Source: Przewalskia tangutica (Eukaryota; Streptophyta; Magnoliopsida; Solanales; Solanaceae). From it: a stretch of DNA of 64,000 nucleotides. Location of the stretch: NCBI GenBank assembly GCA_029844215.1, contig CM056726.1, positions 37,441,001-37,505,000 on the forward strand. Reading direction: 5' to 3'. The notes below the pieces were generated by a model. The model worked only from the letters and a program-made list of their open reading frames with translations, made no database searches and was not told the DNA's origin. The number at the start of each line of letters is the position of its first letter. Position 1 is the stretch's first letter. The position numbers and the translations under genes were made by a program. Below, piece after piece: positions 1 to 11,617 of this stretch.

Positions 1-1007
1 GTTTGTCCAAAAATATTATCAATCTGAAGCCGAGCGACGACGACGGCGCAAGGGGTTCTTGTCCTCTCAATCCTTTTAGCAACTAGAGAAGGTGTAATGT
101 AATATATACATCTCTCTTTCCTTCTCTTTTTTTTTCGATGTGGGACAAAAGAACCTTTTACTCCCATTAATTTTCATCCCATCATTTCTCATTCACTAAT
201 ATCAAAACCCAACAATATGTCTATGTATAATCCAAAACATTTTACGTTTCATTTAAAGTTTGAAATGAGGCGATTTCGAATAGTACAATGCAAAATTGAT
301 CCAGTTTCTATCGTTTTGCACCATAGAACAATTAGTGATGTTTAACCTATAAAAATTCGTACAACATATGCATAAACCCTGTTTTGGGGCTTATGTTTTG
401 CTCCATGACAAACATAACGCCTCACTTACACTTATTTGCGTTTAATTAATAATTAAATTTTAATTATTCAAATTTGAGATAATGAAGGCCTCGCGTAAGT
501 GTGTTTGGTATAAAAAGTAGTTTTGAACGAAAAATATTTTCTAAAAAATAAGTGATTTTCTTTCTTAATTTCTTATGTTAAGTAAATAAAATATTATGAC
601 AAATATTTATATATAATGATAATATGTAGGGGGTGATGGGGGTGGAAGCTATGAGAATGGGGAAGAAGGGCGTGTTAGGGGGTGGGGAAGAGTTATTGAA
701 TGTCACTTATCGAATTTATTTTTCTAAAAAACATATTTTCAAAAATTTTGAGCAACTAAACATGAAAAACTTGAAAAGTGTTTTCCTCCGTACCAAACAT
801 AATTTAATTGTGTCTTTTTTTCGCTCTTACTTCAAATTTCAATCATTAAATGTATTTGTTTCTTAATTTTTACAACCACTTAATGGGTTAGAGTTGTATG
901 AATAGTTAAAATCTGCAATAAAGTCTTAATATCATTAAGATACAATTAATTCAAGGATTTTTATAAAAATGGTATGAATACAATCAATTTCTCTACAACT
1001 TCATTCA
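1..1007. other. AT-rich intergenic region
   Basis: No convincing gene. Short open frames here have no recognisable motif. The stretch holds polypyrimidine runs near 105-140 and one inverted-repeat candidate, listed separately. Nothing else stands out. Confidence 0.6.
497..806. mobile_element. candidate MITE with inverted ends
   Basis: The left end reads GTGTTTGGTATAA and the right end reads, on the other strand, ATGTTTGGTACGGAGG. Both are followed inward by related AAAATATTTTCTAAAA-type sequence, so the ends form an imperfect terminal inverted repeat around an AT-rich core without coding capacity. No clear target-site duplication is seen, so the superfamily and exact ends are uncertain. Confidence 0.5.
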
Positions 1008-1015
1008 CTTTCATC

Positions 1016-1251
1016 CAGGGGTGAAGTTATCATTTCGGGTTAGGGAGAGCCCGGGCTAGAGAAGCTTATTTTGGTCTAGGGGGCCTATTTTGATCTAGGA
1101 AGAGTGAAAAATTGAGGACTTTTGATCTAGGGGGAGCGAAAAATTGAGGATTCTATTGTAATATCATGAATATTACTAGTAGTATACTAGGAAAATTTTA
1201 AATTTGAGGGGGAGCCCAGGATCCCCTGGCTATACACTGCCTCCGCCCCTG
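1016..1251. mobile_element. hAT-type MITE with 8-bp target duplication
   Basis: The 236-bp element begins CAGGGGTGAAG and ends CTCCGCCCCTG, whose reverse complement is CAGGGGCGGAG. These are hAT-like terminal inverted repeats. It is flanked by a perfect 8-bp direct repeat CTTTCATC at 1008-1015 and 1252-1259, the duplication length expected for hAT transposases. The interior has short repeats around GATCTAGGGGG and no coding capacity. It must have been mobilised in trans. Confidence 0.85.
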
Positions 1252-1254
1252 CTT

Positions 1255-1600
1255 TCATCGCTAATTATTACATGTGCCATCGCTCATCACTGCTGTCAAT
1301 CACCATCACTAGCTATTCACTATTTGCAATCATCACCACCAATTATAACGTTACCACAATATTCATCAATCACTATCGACAATCACCATGATTACTACCA
1401 CTATATATTCCTAACCATATCTTTAAGTAGTCACCATTATCATTAGCTATCACTATCATCTACTACCATTATCTCTCACCAATCACCACAGACATTAGCA
1501 CTACTAGCTATTATATATCCACAACCACTACGTACAATCAATCAACCACCACTGTGATACCAACGCATTAGTCATCTCCACCACCAAATTAAGCACCATT
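1255..1600 (+). repeat. degenerate CAT/CAC/ATC-rich low-complexity tract
   Basis: Dense degenerate CAT, CAC, ATC and ACC trinucleotides with short variants of AATCACCATCAC. The open frame inside it is a composition artefact rich in Ser, His, Ile and Tyr. Confidence 0.6.
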
Positions 1601-2640
1601 TAAAAATATTTTGTAAATAAATATTATTATATGTTGAGAACAAACAATCTTCATTATTTAATATTCATATTTTAATATAACATTCAAATATTTATATGCG
1701 TAGTTATATTAGGGAGTCTTTAACTTGATATAAACATTGAACGAAATGTAAAAAAGAAAAGTTTGATATATATATATAATTGTAAAGAAATAAAAACTTA
1801 ATGGGAAATCGGGACAGGTTTTTATTAATCACTTAAAAACTTTTCTGCATGTGTAAGAAGCTTAGGACTGTTTAATATTCGTGGACCAAAAGCAAGAAAT
1901 AGTGGTAATAATTTGATGACTAAGGTCTGATAATGGAAATGGATAATAAATTTTAATTTTGATCTTGTGTTATATGACTCAATACATATGATCTTTGATT
2001 AATTAAAATGTGATTTTGATCTCTTAATATAAAAAAATATATTATATTTAAACTATTTTTAGCCCTCAATTATAATAGAATGTTAACATAAATATATGAA
2101 TAAGAAAATAATTAAACAGTTAACGCTTCATAAAATTTCAAAGGAATCAAAAAAAGATTATTTTTATTTCAACCTGTCTCTAGAATACAATGAGCAGGAG
2201 TAAAAGCCCATAAAAGCAAACAAAATCTCAGTTTCCATTTATTTCATTTTCTTTCCAATAAATAATTCTGAGAGAAACACAGTAATAGAGCTGAATTCTT
2301 GAATTATTTCACACCTTCATTGTCGCAAGTCCAAGAATTACTTTTATTCAGTCACAGACACAGACAAGAATTACTTTTTACCTTTTATTATTTCAAATTT
2401 TGGGTAAAGCATTTTTATCAGTATTATTTCCGTGTATTCTTATTTTAGCACTCTCTGCCTGCCAGCCAAGTTAGAGGTAACCTCTCCACCAGACCACACT
2501 AGTGAGATTTTGTGTATGTTTAGGTGAAAGTTTGCAACTAGCTCATTTGTTATTTTAGTGTCCAAGATTGGAACTTTTTAAGGAACCATGAAAAATGCTG
2601 ATCCTTTTTCATAGAGTGGGTTGATTTTGTTTCAGATTTT
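1601..2640. other. AT-rich intergenic region, nothing recognised
   Basis: Strongly AT-rich sequence with no coding frame, splice-supported exon or terminal inverted repeat that I can support. Confidence 0.5.
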
Positions 2641-2673
2641 TATTTGGTACAAATTGTTCAATCATAAGAACTG

Positions 2674-3185
2674 TTGATACCAACGAGGTCATTAGAAGAA
2701 TATAGGAGGAGCAAAACAAAAATGCTGCAACGCTGGAATCTTTCTTTGGCCATAGTGAACTGTGGATTGAAACCAGGTCTTTTAGTCCTGGAATCTGTTG
2801 ACTGCTTGTCTTTTGGAAAAAAACTACTCCTAGTATTTAATTTTTGCATGAAAACTTCACTGGATGGAAAATTTTGGATCTTCTTGACAGTTGAAAGCCA
2901 GTTTTAGGAATTTGGTACATCTTAATTATAATTTTGTTCTAAATTTACATTATGGTAACTTGAGGAAGAGTGTTCATTCATGACCTTATAGGATGTTTGA
3001 TGTATGATGGTTCCAAGGATGAGGCGAGAAAGATTGATTTACAAGGTTGCAATTTTAATGCCGAGGAAAGTGAAGCTAACTTGAGTTGGATATCCTGGAA
3101 GTTTTCAGGTTTACAGAATGAAGGTCAACATGGCTATGAGTGGATAATGTTCAAAGGAAATAAGAATGACATTTCCATTGCTTAG
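2674..3185 (+). other. unidentified possible exon remnants
   Basis: Two open stretches (2674-2907, 77 codons; 2970-3185, 71 codons) directly precede the OSCA-like exons on the same strand. They are less AT-rich than the flanks. The second has plausible protein-like composition, with a WISWKF-GLQNEGQHGYEWIMFKG-type core broken here into motif fragments. Neither matches the OSCA family, and I do not recognise either. They could be exon debris from another gene brought in beside the OSCA fragment, or chance frames. Confidence 0.25.
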
Positions 3186-3237
3186 CTGTTTCTTTTGGTG
3201 CTGAACTGCTTCATCTCACAATTGGAGATTATGTGAA

Positions 3238-4477
3238 AAGGACAGAGAAGAGGCAATGGATCCAGGAAGTCTCGGGTTCAACACTGGTGAACCTCAGATA
3301 CAGCTCTATTTCTTACTTGGCCTTGTTTATGCTGTTGTCTCACCGATCCTACTCCCTTTCATTATATATTTTTTGGCCTGGCATATGTTGTATATCGGCA
3401 TCAGGTAAAAACTTAATTTATTATTTGGAAGAACTTTCATTTGATAAGTTAATTTTTTCGAAAGGAATTCTTCCACTGAAACAAAAATCAATTCAAGAAC
3501 TTCATAAATATGTTTTTGGTATTTTAACATGTCACTTCTTCCAGGTGCACATTATGCATGATTTTATGTGCATCTAAATGTTTCTTTCCTTTCTTTTGAT
3601 TGAAAGATGATAATTTTGAAGTACATTTGCCTGATCGAGCCTGCTAATTGAACTTCTATTTATTTTGCATGATCAGCTCCACCTCATTTTTGTTTCTTCG
3701 TTAACAATGTAGTATATAAGGCATCTATATAGCACCAACAATGCAACCATTTTGTGTTTGCTTCCCCTAATGTATGTCCGTAGTCGAAACGTTTTTGTCA
3801 ATTATCTGTGGACATTTTCTTAATGTGGACATTTGGAAAACTGATTTGTGATGTTTTTGTTTTACATGTAGATTATAAATGTCTATAACCAGGAGTATGA
3901 AAGTGCAGCAGCATTCTGGCCTGATGTGCATGGGCGCATTATAACTGCACTGATAGTCTCTCAATTGCTTCTAATGGGATTATTAAGTACAAAGGGCGCC
4001 TCTCATTCGACTCCACTACTAATCACACTCCCTATACTAATCATATGGTTCCGTTTCTTCTGCAAAGGTCGTTATGAGCCAGCTTTTGTCAGATATCCAT
4101 TGCAGGTATTGCAGCTTTGTCTATCGCTTTCTTTTTTTTGTTATATGATCTATGGCCAACTTGAGGCAGTTTGTGAGTTTTCTTCCTATGGCATCCCTTT
4201 CTTGATCAATATTTAGGAAACAGTGAGGAAAGATACTCTAGAACGTACCAGGGTGCCAAACTTCAACTTGAAAGAGTATCTTCAGAGTGCTTATATCCAC
4301 CCTGTTTTCAAAGGTGAAGAAGATAGTGATAGTGATGCAGCCAGTGAAGATGGGGAGCTGGAACCTTCACTTGTCTCAACAAAACGCCAATCGCATTTCA
4401 ACACACCTTTGCCAAGCAAAAGGAGTGGTTCATCTCCTCCATTGTTATCTGATTTTGATGCAACTACGCGAGTTTAG
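3238..4477 (+). pseudogene. OSCA/CSC1-like hyperosmolality-gated Ca2+ channel, 5'-truncated pseudogene
   Basis: Three 3'-terminal exons can be read: about 3238-3404 (donor CAG|GTAAAA), 3872-4105 (78 codons, acceptor TAG, donor CAG|GTATT) and 4217-4477 ending in TAG. The translation matches the C-terminal part of plant OSCA1/CSC1 proteins: a KDREEAMDPGS motif, a membrane segment, the NVYNQEYESAAAFWPDVHGR block, a second hydrophobic segment, FCKGRYEPAFVRYPLQ, then a hydrophilic tail with AYIHPVFKG. OSCA proteins are plasma-membrane mechanosensitive cation channels of roughly 770 residues. Only about 190 residues remain, and no upstream OSCA exon is found in the 3 kb before. In the first exon the frame shifts by one base in the T-run at about 3369-3374: the expected FFGLAYVVYRHQ appears only in the shifted frame. 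Truncation plus frameshift make this a pseudogene or transposed fragment. Family identification is firm. Confidence 0.85.
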
Positions 4478-4800
4478 TCAGAAAAGTTTCTGATTTATAA
4501 TCATACATGTAGCATCACCGATGAAGCCAACTTGATGAATGCAGCTTGGCCGATTTTCTTAGTAGAAACATGCAGTTTTTGTGAGCTGGCAGGAACCTGT
4601 TTGGCCTGCATGTTTTTCAAGGTTATAGAGTTGTTTAGAGTCTTGTACATAACCTTCTTGGTTCTCTATTACTTCCATTAGAAGTTCTGATTCCCGTCTT
4701 ACAATCAGCCTTTAAAAAAAGGTGGCATAGAAAGGAAATGATGTTTCCTTCTTTTGTTGGCATTTTGTACTTTCTTCTGAGGTTCCTTTTTTTTTTTGAT
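4478..4800 (+). other. 3' flank / former 3'UTR of the OSCA-like fragment
   Basis: AT-rich sequence after the TAG with no coding potential. A T-run near 4790-4799 lies where LINE-type sequence seems to begin. Confidence 0.4.
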
Positions 4801-4882
4801 AAGATTTTTGCCAACGACTCTCTACCATTTCTCTCTCAAGGCTGCTCGCTAACGGCTAGTCCCCTCTCCCCAACCCTACACT

Positions 4883-5140
4883 TGTCGGCGCCGGTAAACG
4901 CATGTGAAGCCCCCCTCTATCTCCTCCTCCTTCTCTCCACCTTTTCCCCCTTTCATATCCATTTTCTGTTTCTGGGTTAGGTTCGGTTCAGTTCTGTTCC
5001 GGCGGTCAGCGGCGCCGATAAACGCAGGACAGGCCCCCACTCTCTCTCCTCCCCTCCCCTTTCTTCTCCCCTTTCTGCTTTATGATTTTGTTCCCCGGCG
5101 GATACCCTTTCGGCAAGCTGCACCCTGTCTCGTCGGAACC
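4883..5140 (+). repeat. pyrimidine-rich direct duplication in the LINE 5' region
   Basis: A block starting CGGCGCCGGTAAACGCA (about 4885), followed by a CT-rich tract, is repeated about 124 bp downstream starting at about 5010 as GGCGCCGATAAACGCAGG, followed by another CT-rich tract. This is a degenerate two-copy tandem repeat, plausibly 5'UTR promoter monomers of the LINE. Confidence 0.5.
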
Positions 5141-5559
5141 CTAAAATAGACCCAGAAGCCGAGAACACATAGACCTATACAGTGATTTTTGGTGGTGAAC
5201 AGTGAACTATGACAGCGAGCAAGGTTTTCCGGTGGGATTTCTGACGGTGGACATGTATTATCCACCTGGAGTTGGTACCTCCAGTGGTCGTATTTCATTA
5301 TTTGTCTGTTACTCTGCCTGTTATTTTTCAATTAAAATACCTACTCTATGCATTTATCCCTGTGTTTAAATTTTGGCGTTCCACTGTATTGATTCTTGCC
5401 TTTACATTCTTGCATTACTATTCTTGTCTTTAGATATATCATTCTTGGCGTCCTAGTTTTAGGTGTAAATATTTTATTAGTCCATTAGTTTATAACCGCT
5501 TTAGTGGCTCTGGTGACTGATGATAGATTAGGGTCATGTTTTTGGTCAGGAGCGAGGGG

Positions 5560-6540
5560 CGAGGTTTGGGGGAGTGGGGTAAGGGAGGTGCTAAGCTGAG
5601 AATAGGATCTTGGAACATTGGAACTTTGATAGGGAAGTTCATAGAGCTAGTTAAGATCTTTAAAAGGAGGAAGATTAATATAGCATGTGTCCATGAGACC
5701 AAATAGGTAGGTCCTAAGGCTAAGGATGTTGATGGTTATAAGTTATGGTTCTCGGGTAGGTCGAAGTATAGAAATAGGGTAGGCATTTTGGTAGACATGG
5801 AACTTAGGGATCAGGTGGTAGAGGTTAGGAGGGTCAATGACAGGATGATGACGATTAAGTTGGTAGTCAGAGGGTCCACTATGAACATTATTAGTTCTTA
5901 CGCGCCCCAGACGGGCTTGGACGAGGAGGAGAAGAGGCGTTTTTTGGAGGATTTGGACGAAGTGGTGGGTGGTATACCCCCTACGGAGAAGTTATTTGTA
6001 AGAGGATATTTCAACGAACATATTGGATCACTTTCGGGGGGGTATGATGATGTGCATGGAGGCTATGGACTCGGGGACAAGAACGGGGGAGACGTCTCAC
6101 TGTTGGAGTTCGCTCGAGCTTTTGGGATGGTGATAGCCAACTCGAGGTTCCTGAAGGAGGAGCACTTGGTTACTTTCAGTAGTTCAGTGACTAAGACTTA
6201 GATAAACTTTTTGCTTCTTAGGAAGGTCGACAACATTATTTGTAAATACTGCAAGGTTATTCTGAATGAGTATCTTACAACCCGACATAAGCTTTTGGTG
6301 ATGGATGTGAAGATCAAGATGGAGAAGAAGATGAGGGTTGGGGATGACAAGTTAAGAATCAATTGGGGGAGTTTGAACGAGGCTAGTGCAGATGAGATGG
6401 GGGAGAGGCTGATGGCCAAGAGGGCTTGTAGGAGTAGTGGGGATGCGACCGGTATGTGGGATATGACGGCCAGTTGCATTCGGGAAGTAGCCAGAGAAGG
6501 TGGAAGAGAAAAAAATGGCGTATGCAAACTTGGTAGATAA
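5560..6540 (+). pseudogene. LINE endonuclease (EEP/APE-like) domain, inactivated
   Basis: The frame starts with an LRIGSWNIGTL-type motif (about 5590), then NIACVHETK, an ISSYAPQTGLDEEEKRRF block (about 5890), KLFVRGYFNEHIG (about 5990) and a VTFSSSVTKT block. This is the order of the exonuclease-endonuclease-phosphatase fold that nicks target DNA for LINE retrotransposition. Stops interrupt the frame at about 5703 and 6199. The normally invariant GDFN catalytic motif reads GYFN, so the Asp is lost. The last part (6211-6540) is the linker towards the reverse transcriptase. Confidence 0.85.
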
Positions 6541-6819
6541 CAATGATGAGGTGGAGAAGTATACAAATAGGAAATTGTATAAGATGGTGAGGAAATAGAC
6601 AAATATTGTTGTTACGATGGCAAAAACGATGGCTTTTCAACACATGTATGTGCAGTTAGAGGAAAAAGAGGGGATACGAAGTTGTACAGACTAGCCAAGA
6701 TGAGGGAGAGGAGGGCCCATGACTTGGATCATGTGAGGTGCATCAAGGACGAGGACGTCAAAGTACTGGTGGAGGACACACATATTAGGCGAAGGTGACG
6801 GTTTTACTTCCATAAGCTT

Positions 6820-7697
6820 TTGAACGAAAAAAGAGATAGAGACATTGTACTGGGAGACTTGGAGCAATTGGGTAGGTACCGGAATTTTAGGTATTGTAGG
6901 AGCATTAAGGTTGAGGAGGTTAAAGGTGATGTCCACAGGATACGCAGGGGACGAGCGACCGGGCCTGATGAGATTTCAGTTGAATTTTGGAAGAGCATAG
7001 GCAGAGCATGTTTGGAGTGGTTGACTAAATTGTTTAATGTCATTTTTAAGACGACGAGAATGCCCGACGAATGGAGGTGGAGTACAATGATTCATTTGTA
7101 CAAGAACAAAGTGACATCCAGAGCTGCAACAACTATAGGTGTGATAAGTTGATAAGCCACACTATGAAATGGGAAAGGGTCATGGAGATGAGGGTGAGAA
7201 GAGGCGTGTCTATGTCCGAGAACCAGTTTAGATTCATGTTGGGGCGTTCGACTACAAAAGTCATTCATCTTATTAGAAGTTGATGAAACAATATAGGGAG
7301 AGGAAGAGAGACTTACATATGGTTTTCATCGACCTCGAGAAGGCATACGACTAAGTCCTTAGGGAGGTTCTCTGGAGATATTTAGAGGTTAGAGGTGTAC
7401 ATGTGGCGTACACTAGGACGATCAAAGATGTGTATGATGGAGCCAAGACCAGGGTACGAACAATAAGAAGGGACTTGGAGCATTTTCCAGTGATGATGGG
7501 GTTGTACCAACGTTCAGCTCTTAGTCCATTCTTATTTGTGTTGGTGATGGATGGGCTGATGCGACAAATCTAAGGGGAGGTGTCATGGTGTATGTTGTTC
7601 GAATATATTTCTGATTGATGAGACTCGCAGCGGGGTGAACGCGAAGCCGGAGGTCTGGAGTCATGCTCTGGAGTCTAAGGGGTTTAGGCTGAGTAGG
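6820..7697 (+). pseudogene. LINE reverse transcriptase domain, inactivated and interrupted
   Basis: Recognisable RT blocks in order are GRATGPDEISVEFWKSIG (about 6949), MPDEWRWSTMIHLYKNK (about 7060), ENQFRFMLGRSTTKVIHLIR (about 7219), a VFIDLEKAYD block (about 7323) and SPFLFVLVMDGLMR (about 7526). Several stops and at least one frameshift break it. The expected YADD-type active site (about 7600) is destroyed by a small deletion. The frame is cut at 7697 by solo LTR A and continues at 11548. Confidence 0.85.
7693..7697 (+). repeat. target-site duplication of LTR A (left copy; right copy 11543-11547)
   Basis: GTAGG occurs immediately before the TGTCATG start and immediately after the TGTAACA end of LTR A. 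This 5-bp length is normal for LTR-retrotransposon integrases. Removing the insert and one copy restores the LINE frame. Confidence 0.95.
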
Positions 7698-8436
7698 TGT
7701 CATGCCCCGAACCCCGGACCCGCGACTGGTGCCCTACCTAGGCACCCTTATACCCACATATCACATATAACCAGCGGAAGCTCTAAGAAAACTCATGTTA
7801 TAAAAACAGGCAAGCCGACAAGGCCGCCACTGTATATAGATATAACCAAAACTAGTACAACTCACATATGTCCAAATACATATACAACCCACACCTGTCT
7901 ACAAGACCTCTAAGAGTTTGAGAAAGACATGTGACGGGACAAGGCCCTGCCGTACCACTGAATATACATAAGTTATAATGGAAGACCTGTACCAAAATGG
8001 CAAGCTCCGGAACATTGGAGTTATCCCCAAAACGCTGAACAAGGATCCTAAGCTCACGGATCACCCAACTGAGTACCTATACCTGCGGGCATGAACGCAG
8101 CCCCCCGAAGGGGGTCAGTACAACAAGGTACCAAGTATGTAAACATGAAGTACAATAAACAAGATCATAACTGTACAAAAGAATGACAGTGACAAGTATG
8201 AAAATCAAATATCAGATCCTACCTTGCCATATAAAATAAGAGTCAACTATACATTGTAGCACTGTACCACTGTACTACTGTACCACCATACCTTATAAAA
8301 ATGAGAGTTATAACGAAATCATGAATGTCCTTCCATATAATCATCATGTTGTCATGAGTATTTATACTCGCCTCATGGATACATGTTCATATACCTATAC
8401 TGCCCGATCTTCTAGCGACGGTCGCGATGAACATAT

Positions 8437-8750
8437 AAGGTATACTGCCCGGCCCATTCTGGGACACGGTAAAGTCATGTAAGGTACACTGCCCATCTAA
8501 GGTATACTGCCCGGCCCATTTTGTGACACGGTAAAGTCATATAGTCATATATTGCCCATCAAGGTATACTGCCCGGCCCATTCTGGGACACGATAAAGTC
8601 ATATAGTCATATACTGCCCATCAAGGTATACTTCCCTGCCCATTAAGGTATACTGCCCGGTCCATTCTGGGACACGGTAAAGTCATGTAATATATACTGC
8701 CCTGCCCATTAAGGTATACTGCCTCAGTCCATTCTGGGACACGGTAAACT
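8437..8750 (+). repeat. 60-66 bp tandem repeat in LTR A
   Basis: About five units each start AAGGTATACTGCCCGGCCCA, followed by TTCTGGGACACGGTAAAGTC and a variable ATATACTGCCC tail. One partial 22-bp unit is included. The array sits inside the LTR and is not seen in this form in the other LTRs of the window. Confidence 0.85.
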
Positions 8751-8849
8751 GGAATAATAACACTAGCATGAATAGCTATCATGAGCAATCATATGCAATT
8801 AAAATCACCACTTTGACTCTCCATATAATCATATAAAACGAACTTTCAT

Positions 8850-9380
8850 TTTAGAAAAAACAAGGCAATACCATGCCTTCCATTTTCGGGAAAACCGAGA
8901 CAACACCATGCCTCTCATTTTAGACAAATCAAGACAATACCATGCCTTCCTTTTTAGAAAAAAAACCAAGGCAATACCATGTCTTCCTTTTTAGAATAAA
9001 TCAAGGCAATCTCATACCTTTCTGTTTAGAAAACCCAAGGCACTATCATACCTTTCTTTTTAGAAAACCCAAGATACCAGCACTTATATCATCAAGACAC
9101 TCCCACTTTTAAAATCAAGTTACTTACACTTTTAAACTCAAGTAACTTACACTCTTAAAATCAAGGAACTTACACCTTTAAAATCAAGTAACTTATTCTT
9201 TTCAAATCAAGTCACTTGTACTTTTCAAATCAAGTCACTTTAAATCTTCATTTGGAAAATCAAGACACTTATCATATAAAGTATCACTTTAAATCATCTT
9301 TTGGAAAATCAAGACACTTATCATATAAAGTATCACTTTAAATCCTCTTTTGGAAAATCAAGACACTTATCATACCATTA
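8850..9380 (+). repeat. short-period degenerate tandem repeats in LTR A
   Basis: Three successive arrays: about 35-bp units containing CAAGGCAATACCATGCCTTC (8860-9080), about 24-bp units of the AAATCAAGTAACTTACACTT type (9100-9240), and three near-identical 49-bp units containing CAAGACACTTATCATATAAA (9250-9380). Similar motifs recur more sparsely in the other LTRs of the stack, so they are a family trait. Confidence 0.75.
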
Positions 9381-11617
9381 AGGACTAAGATCCAAAAGAT
9401 CTATGTACGTCCACCATACAGTTACTTCATATAAACATACCAAAAGAAGAAAGGATAGTTCACATACCGCCTATCGTCTGTACCAACTCGATAATCTAAA
9501 TTCGTCTCGCTCCTTTGGCTAACATTATGGAAACATTTGCATAGTGATAACCGATCTGAATTGCCAAATTAATTCATTTTATAAACCGTTAATAGGTTAT
9601 AGATTAATAATGATCTTTATCTAATCAGTTGTGAACTAAAAAAATGTAAAACGAACTGGTTATATCTTAGTTTTTATGCAGATGGAAGTCTACTCATTTT
9701 AATATAATTGATTGTCAATTCTTTTTTTTTCATTTAACGCTGCAATGGCTTGTTCGATACCTTTTCTCGTTAGTGTTGTAACTTAGCAAGATCAACTCAA
9801 CTCCAATACTTACTAAAAACTCTTACCAACATCTCCCATAAGACTTGGTAAGGACTTAGGAATAATTTAGACATGCCTTTAGCATAAAATCAATAACATG
9901 AATACTCCTTAACTTCTAAGAGAGTAGAATAACTTTTGAAATAATACCACAGTTATGGTTCATACGTAGAACATGCCAAAAGAGAGGAGGAAGATGTTCA
10001 CATACCTTATTGACGACTAACCAACACGACAAGTAGAATATGTCCCAAATAGGTACTTCAACCTATAATTACAACAACACGTCTATCAACTTCATGATAC
10101 TAGTATACACTAATACCACATAATGAATCTCCTTTCTTATAAAAATTTGGGCAGCACTTCCCCTATTTATACGTACTTTTCCACCTTTCTCTAAGGCAAA
10201 TTTCAACAACAACCAAGCCACAATTAAGGGCACAACCAACAGTTAACCAAAAGGGATTACACGCCTAATTTACGTGTAAAATTTAGCCCCTTAATCCATA
10301 TAAAAACAGTCCACAAAATCAGTCCAAAATCCGACAATAACAAGGGTGAAATGTGAAACATTTTAACACCTTTCTACACCCTTAAACCTTTAGGACTTCC
10401 CTTTGAAATTACTACATTTTAACATGCATAATAGTGGCTGAATTTCCAGCATTCTAACGCCACAAAACAGTCCCTTAAAACTGCACAATAATATCCCACA
10501 GTTTCATACAATACACGGCCAACACCCCAATACAATTACCCTTTCCATAATCCTTTTTAATCCAATTCAAGTTCCAATACTTTTATACAAATCATATAAA
10601 CTTATCAACAATAATATTACTTCATTATAACATGCAATACGTGACGTTAACAACAGCAATTATGGCCAACAATTTCAATGGCCGAAACTGCCTAGTTTCG
10701 GCCCCAACATCCAAACTGCCCCAAACACTTTTTATCCTCCATTCTTTTTAGCACAAGCTCATCTATACATTATAACAATAAGTAATATCCAATTACTTCA
10801 AGAGGAAGAAGAATTCTTACCTTTAAAATAGCCCAAAAATGCTAAAACAGTCCACTCGATTTTTGGCCCACAGTTTTCGTTTTGCTCCACTTCTTCAAGT
10901 TCCAATCACATCCATGTATCCACTACAACCTTATACCCATATTCCTTTCACGTTTTACCTCCAAAAAGTTGAAGAACAATCCTAGGGTTTCAATAGAAAA
11001 CTCACGGCCCAATGGGTTTTTGGAGGATCTTGGAGAGTTAACTTGTCTTAAGACTAGATTAGGATTCTTAATCTTGTAAAATAATCAAATTTTGTTCTTG
11101 AAATTATCTTGGAAAAATCAAGACTTAAGAGGGAAGAGAGAGCTTTTGAAAGATGAATTATCTTGTGAAAATGAAATAATGGCTAAGTCTTCCAAGTGTA
11201 TCTCTATATAGATAATATCTTCAAGACAAGTGGAGGAGGGCCACGTGTCAACTTCTCATTGGCCGAATATCCTTCTTCACAAAAATATCTTAAAATCCAA
11301 GGGCCCCGCGAAATTGTAAATTTTTTTACGGGCCCCATATTATTAATTCCAATCCTTCATAATCCAATACTAATCCCATAAATCAAATTAGAAGTATTAA
11401 ACTCCAAGTAATAAATTTTTCCGTCGTCACATTTTCAAAATTTTTCCTTAAGAAAATGTAATTTCTCCTTCCTTCCAATATTCAACTCTTCTTTCCTTAA
11501 TCACGTCCTCAAATCAATGTCATGGAATTACGGGGTGTAACAGTAGGACCAAGACATAATATAATTGGAGTGCAAGTTTAGTAACGAGAGTAACTTGGAG
11601 ATAGGCGTGGAAGTAGG

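Larger units (their letters stand above)
7698..11542 (-). mobile_element. solo LTR A (long-LTR, Gypsy-like), 3845 bp
   Basis: Begins TGTCATGCCCCGAACC and ends GGGGTGTAACA, so on its own strand it runs TGTTACACCCC to GGGGCATGACA. It is flanked by GTAGG duplications. No internal domain, primer-binding site, polypurine tract or second LTR lies between the ends, so it is most simply a solo LTR left by LTR-LTR recombination. It shares ends and scattered blocks with elements B, C and E. It contains a long tandem-repeat zone and no coding sequence. Confidence 0.85.

Noticed and set aside
1204..1446. 80-codon open frame rich in Ser, His and Ile
   Set aside because: It is a by-product of the CAT/CAC low-complexity tract and lacks any domain.
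9540..9800. Recurrent conserved block (TTGTAAC, TCTTAGTTTCTATGCAGATG type) in A, C and F, considered as a possible ncRNA gene
   Set aside because: It occurs only as homologous LTR sequence and has no polymerase III boxes, so it is LTR conservation.
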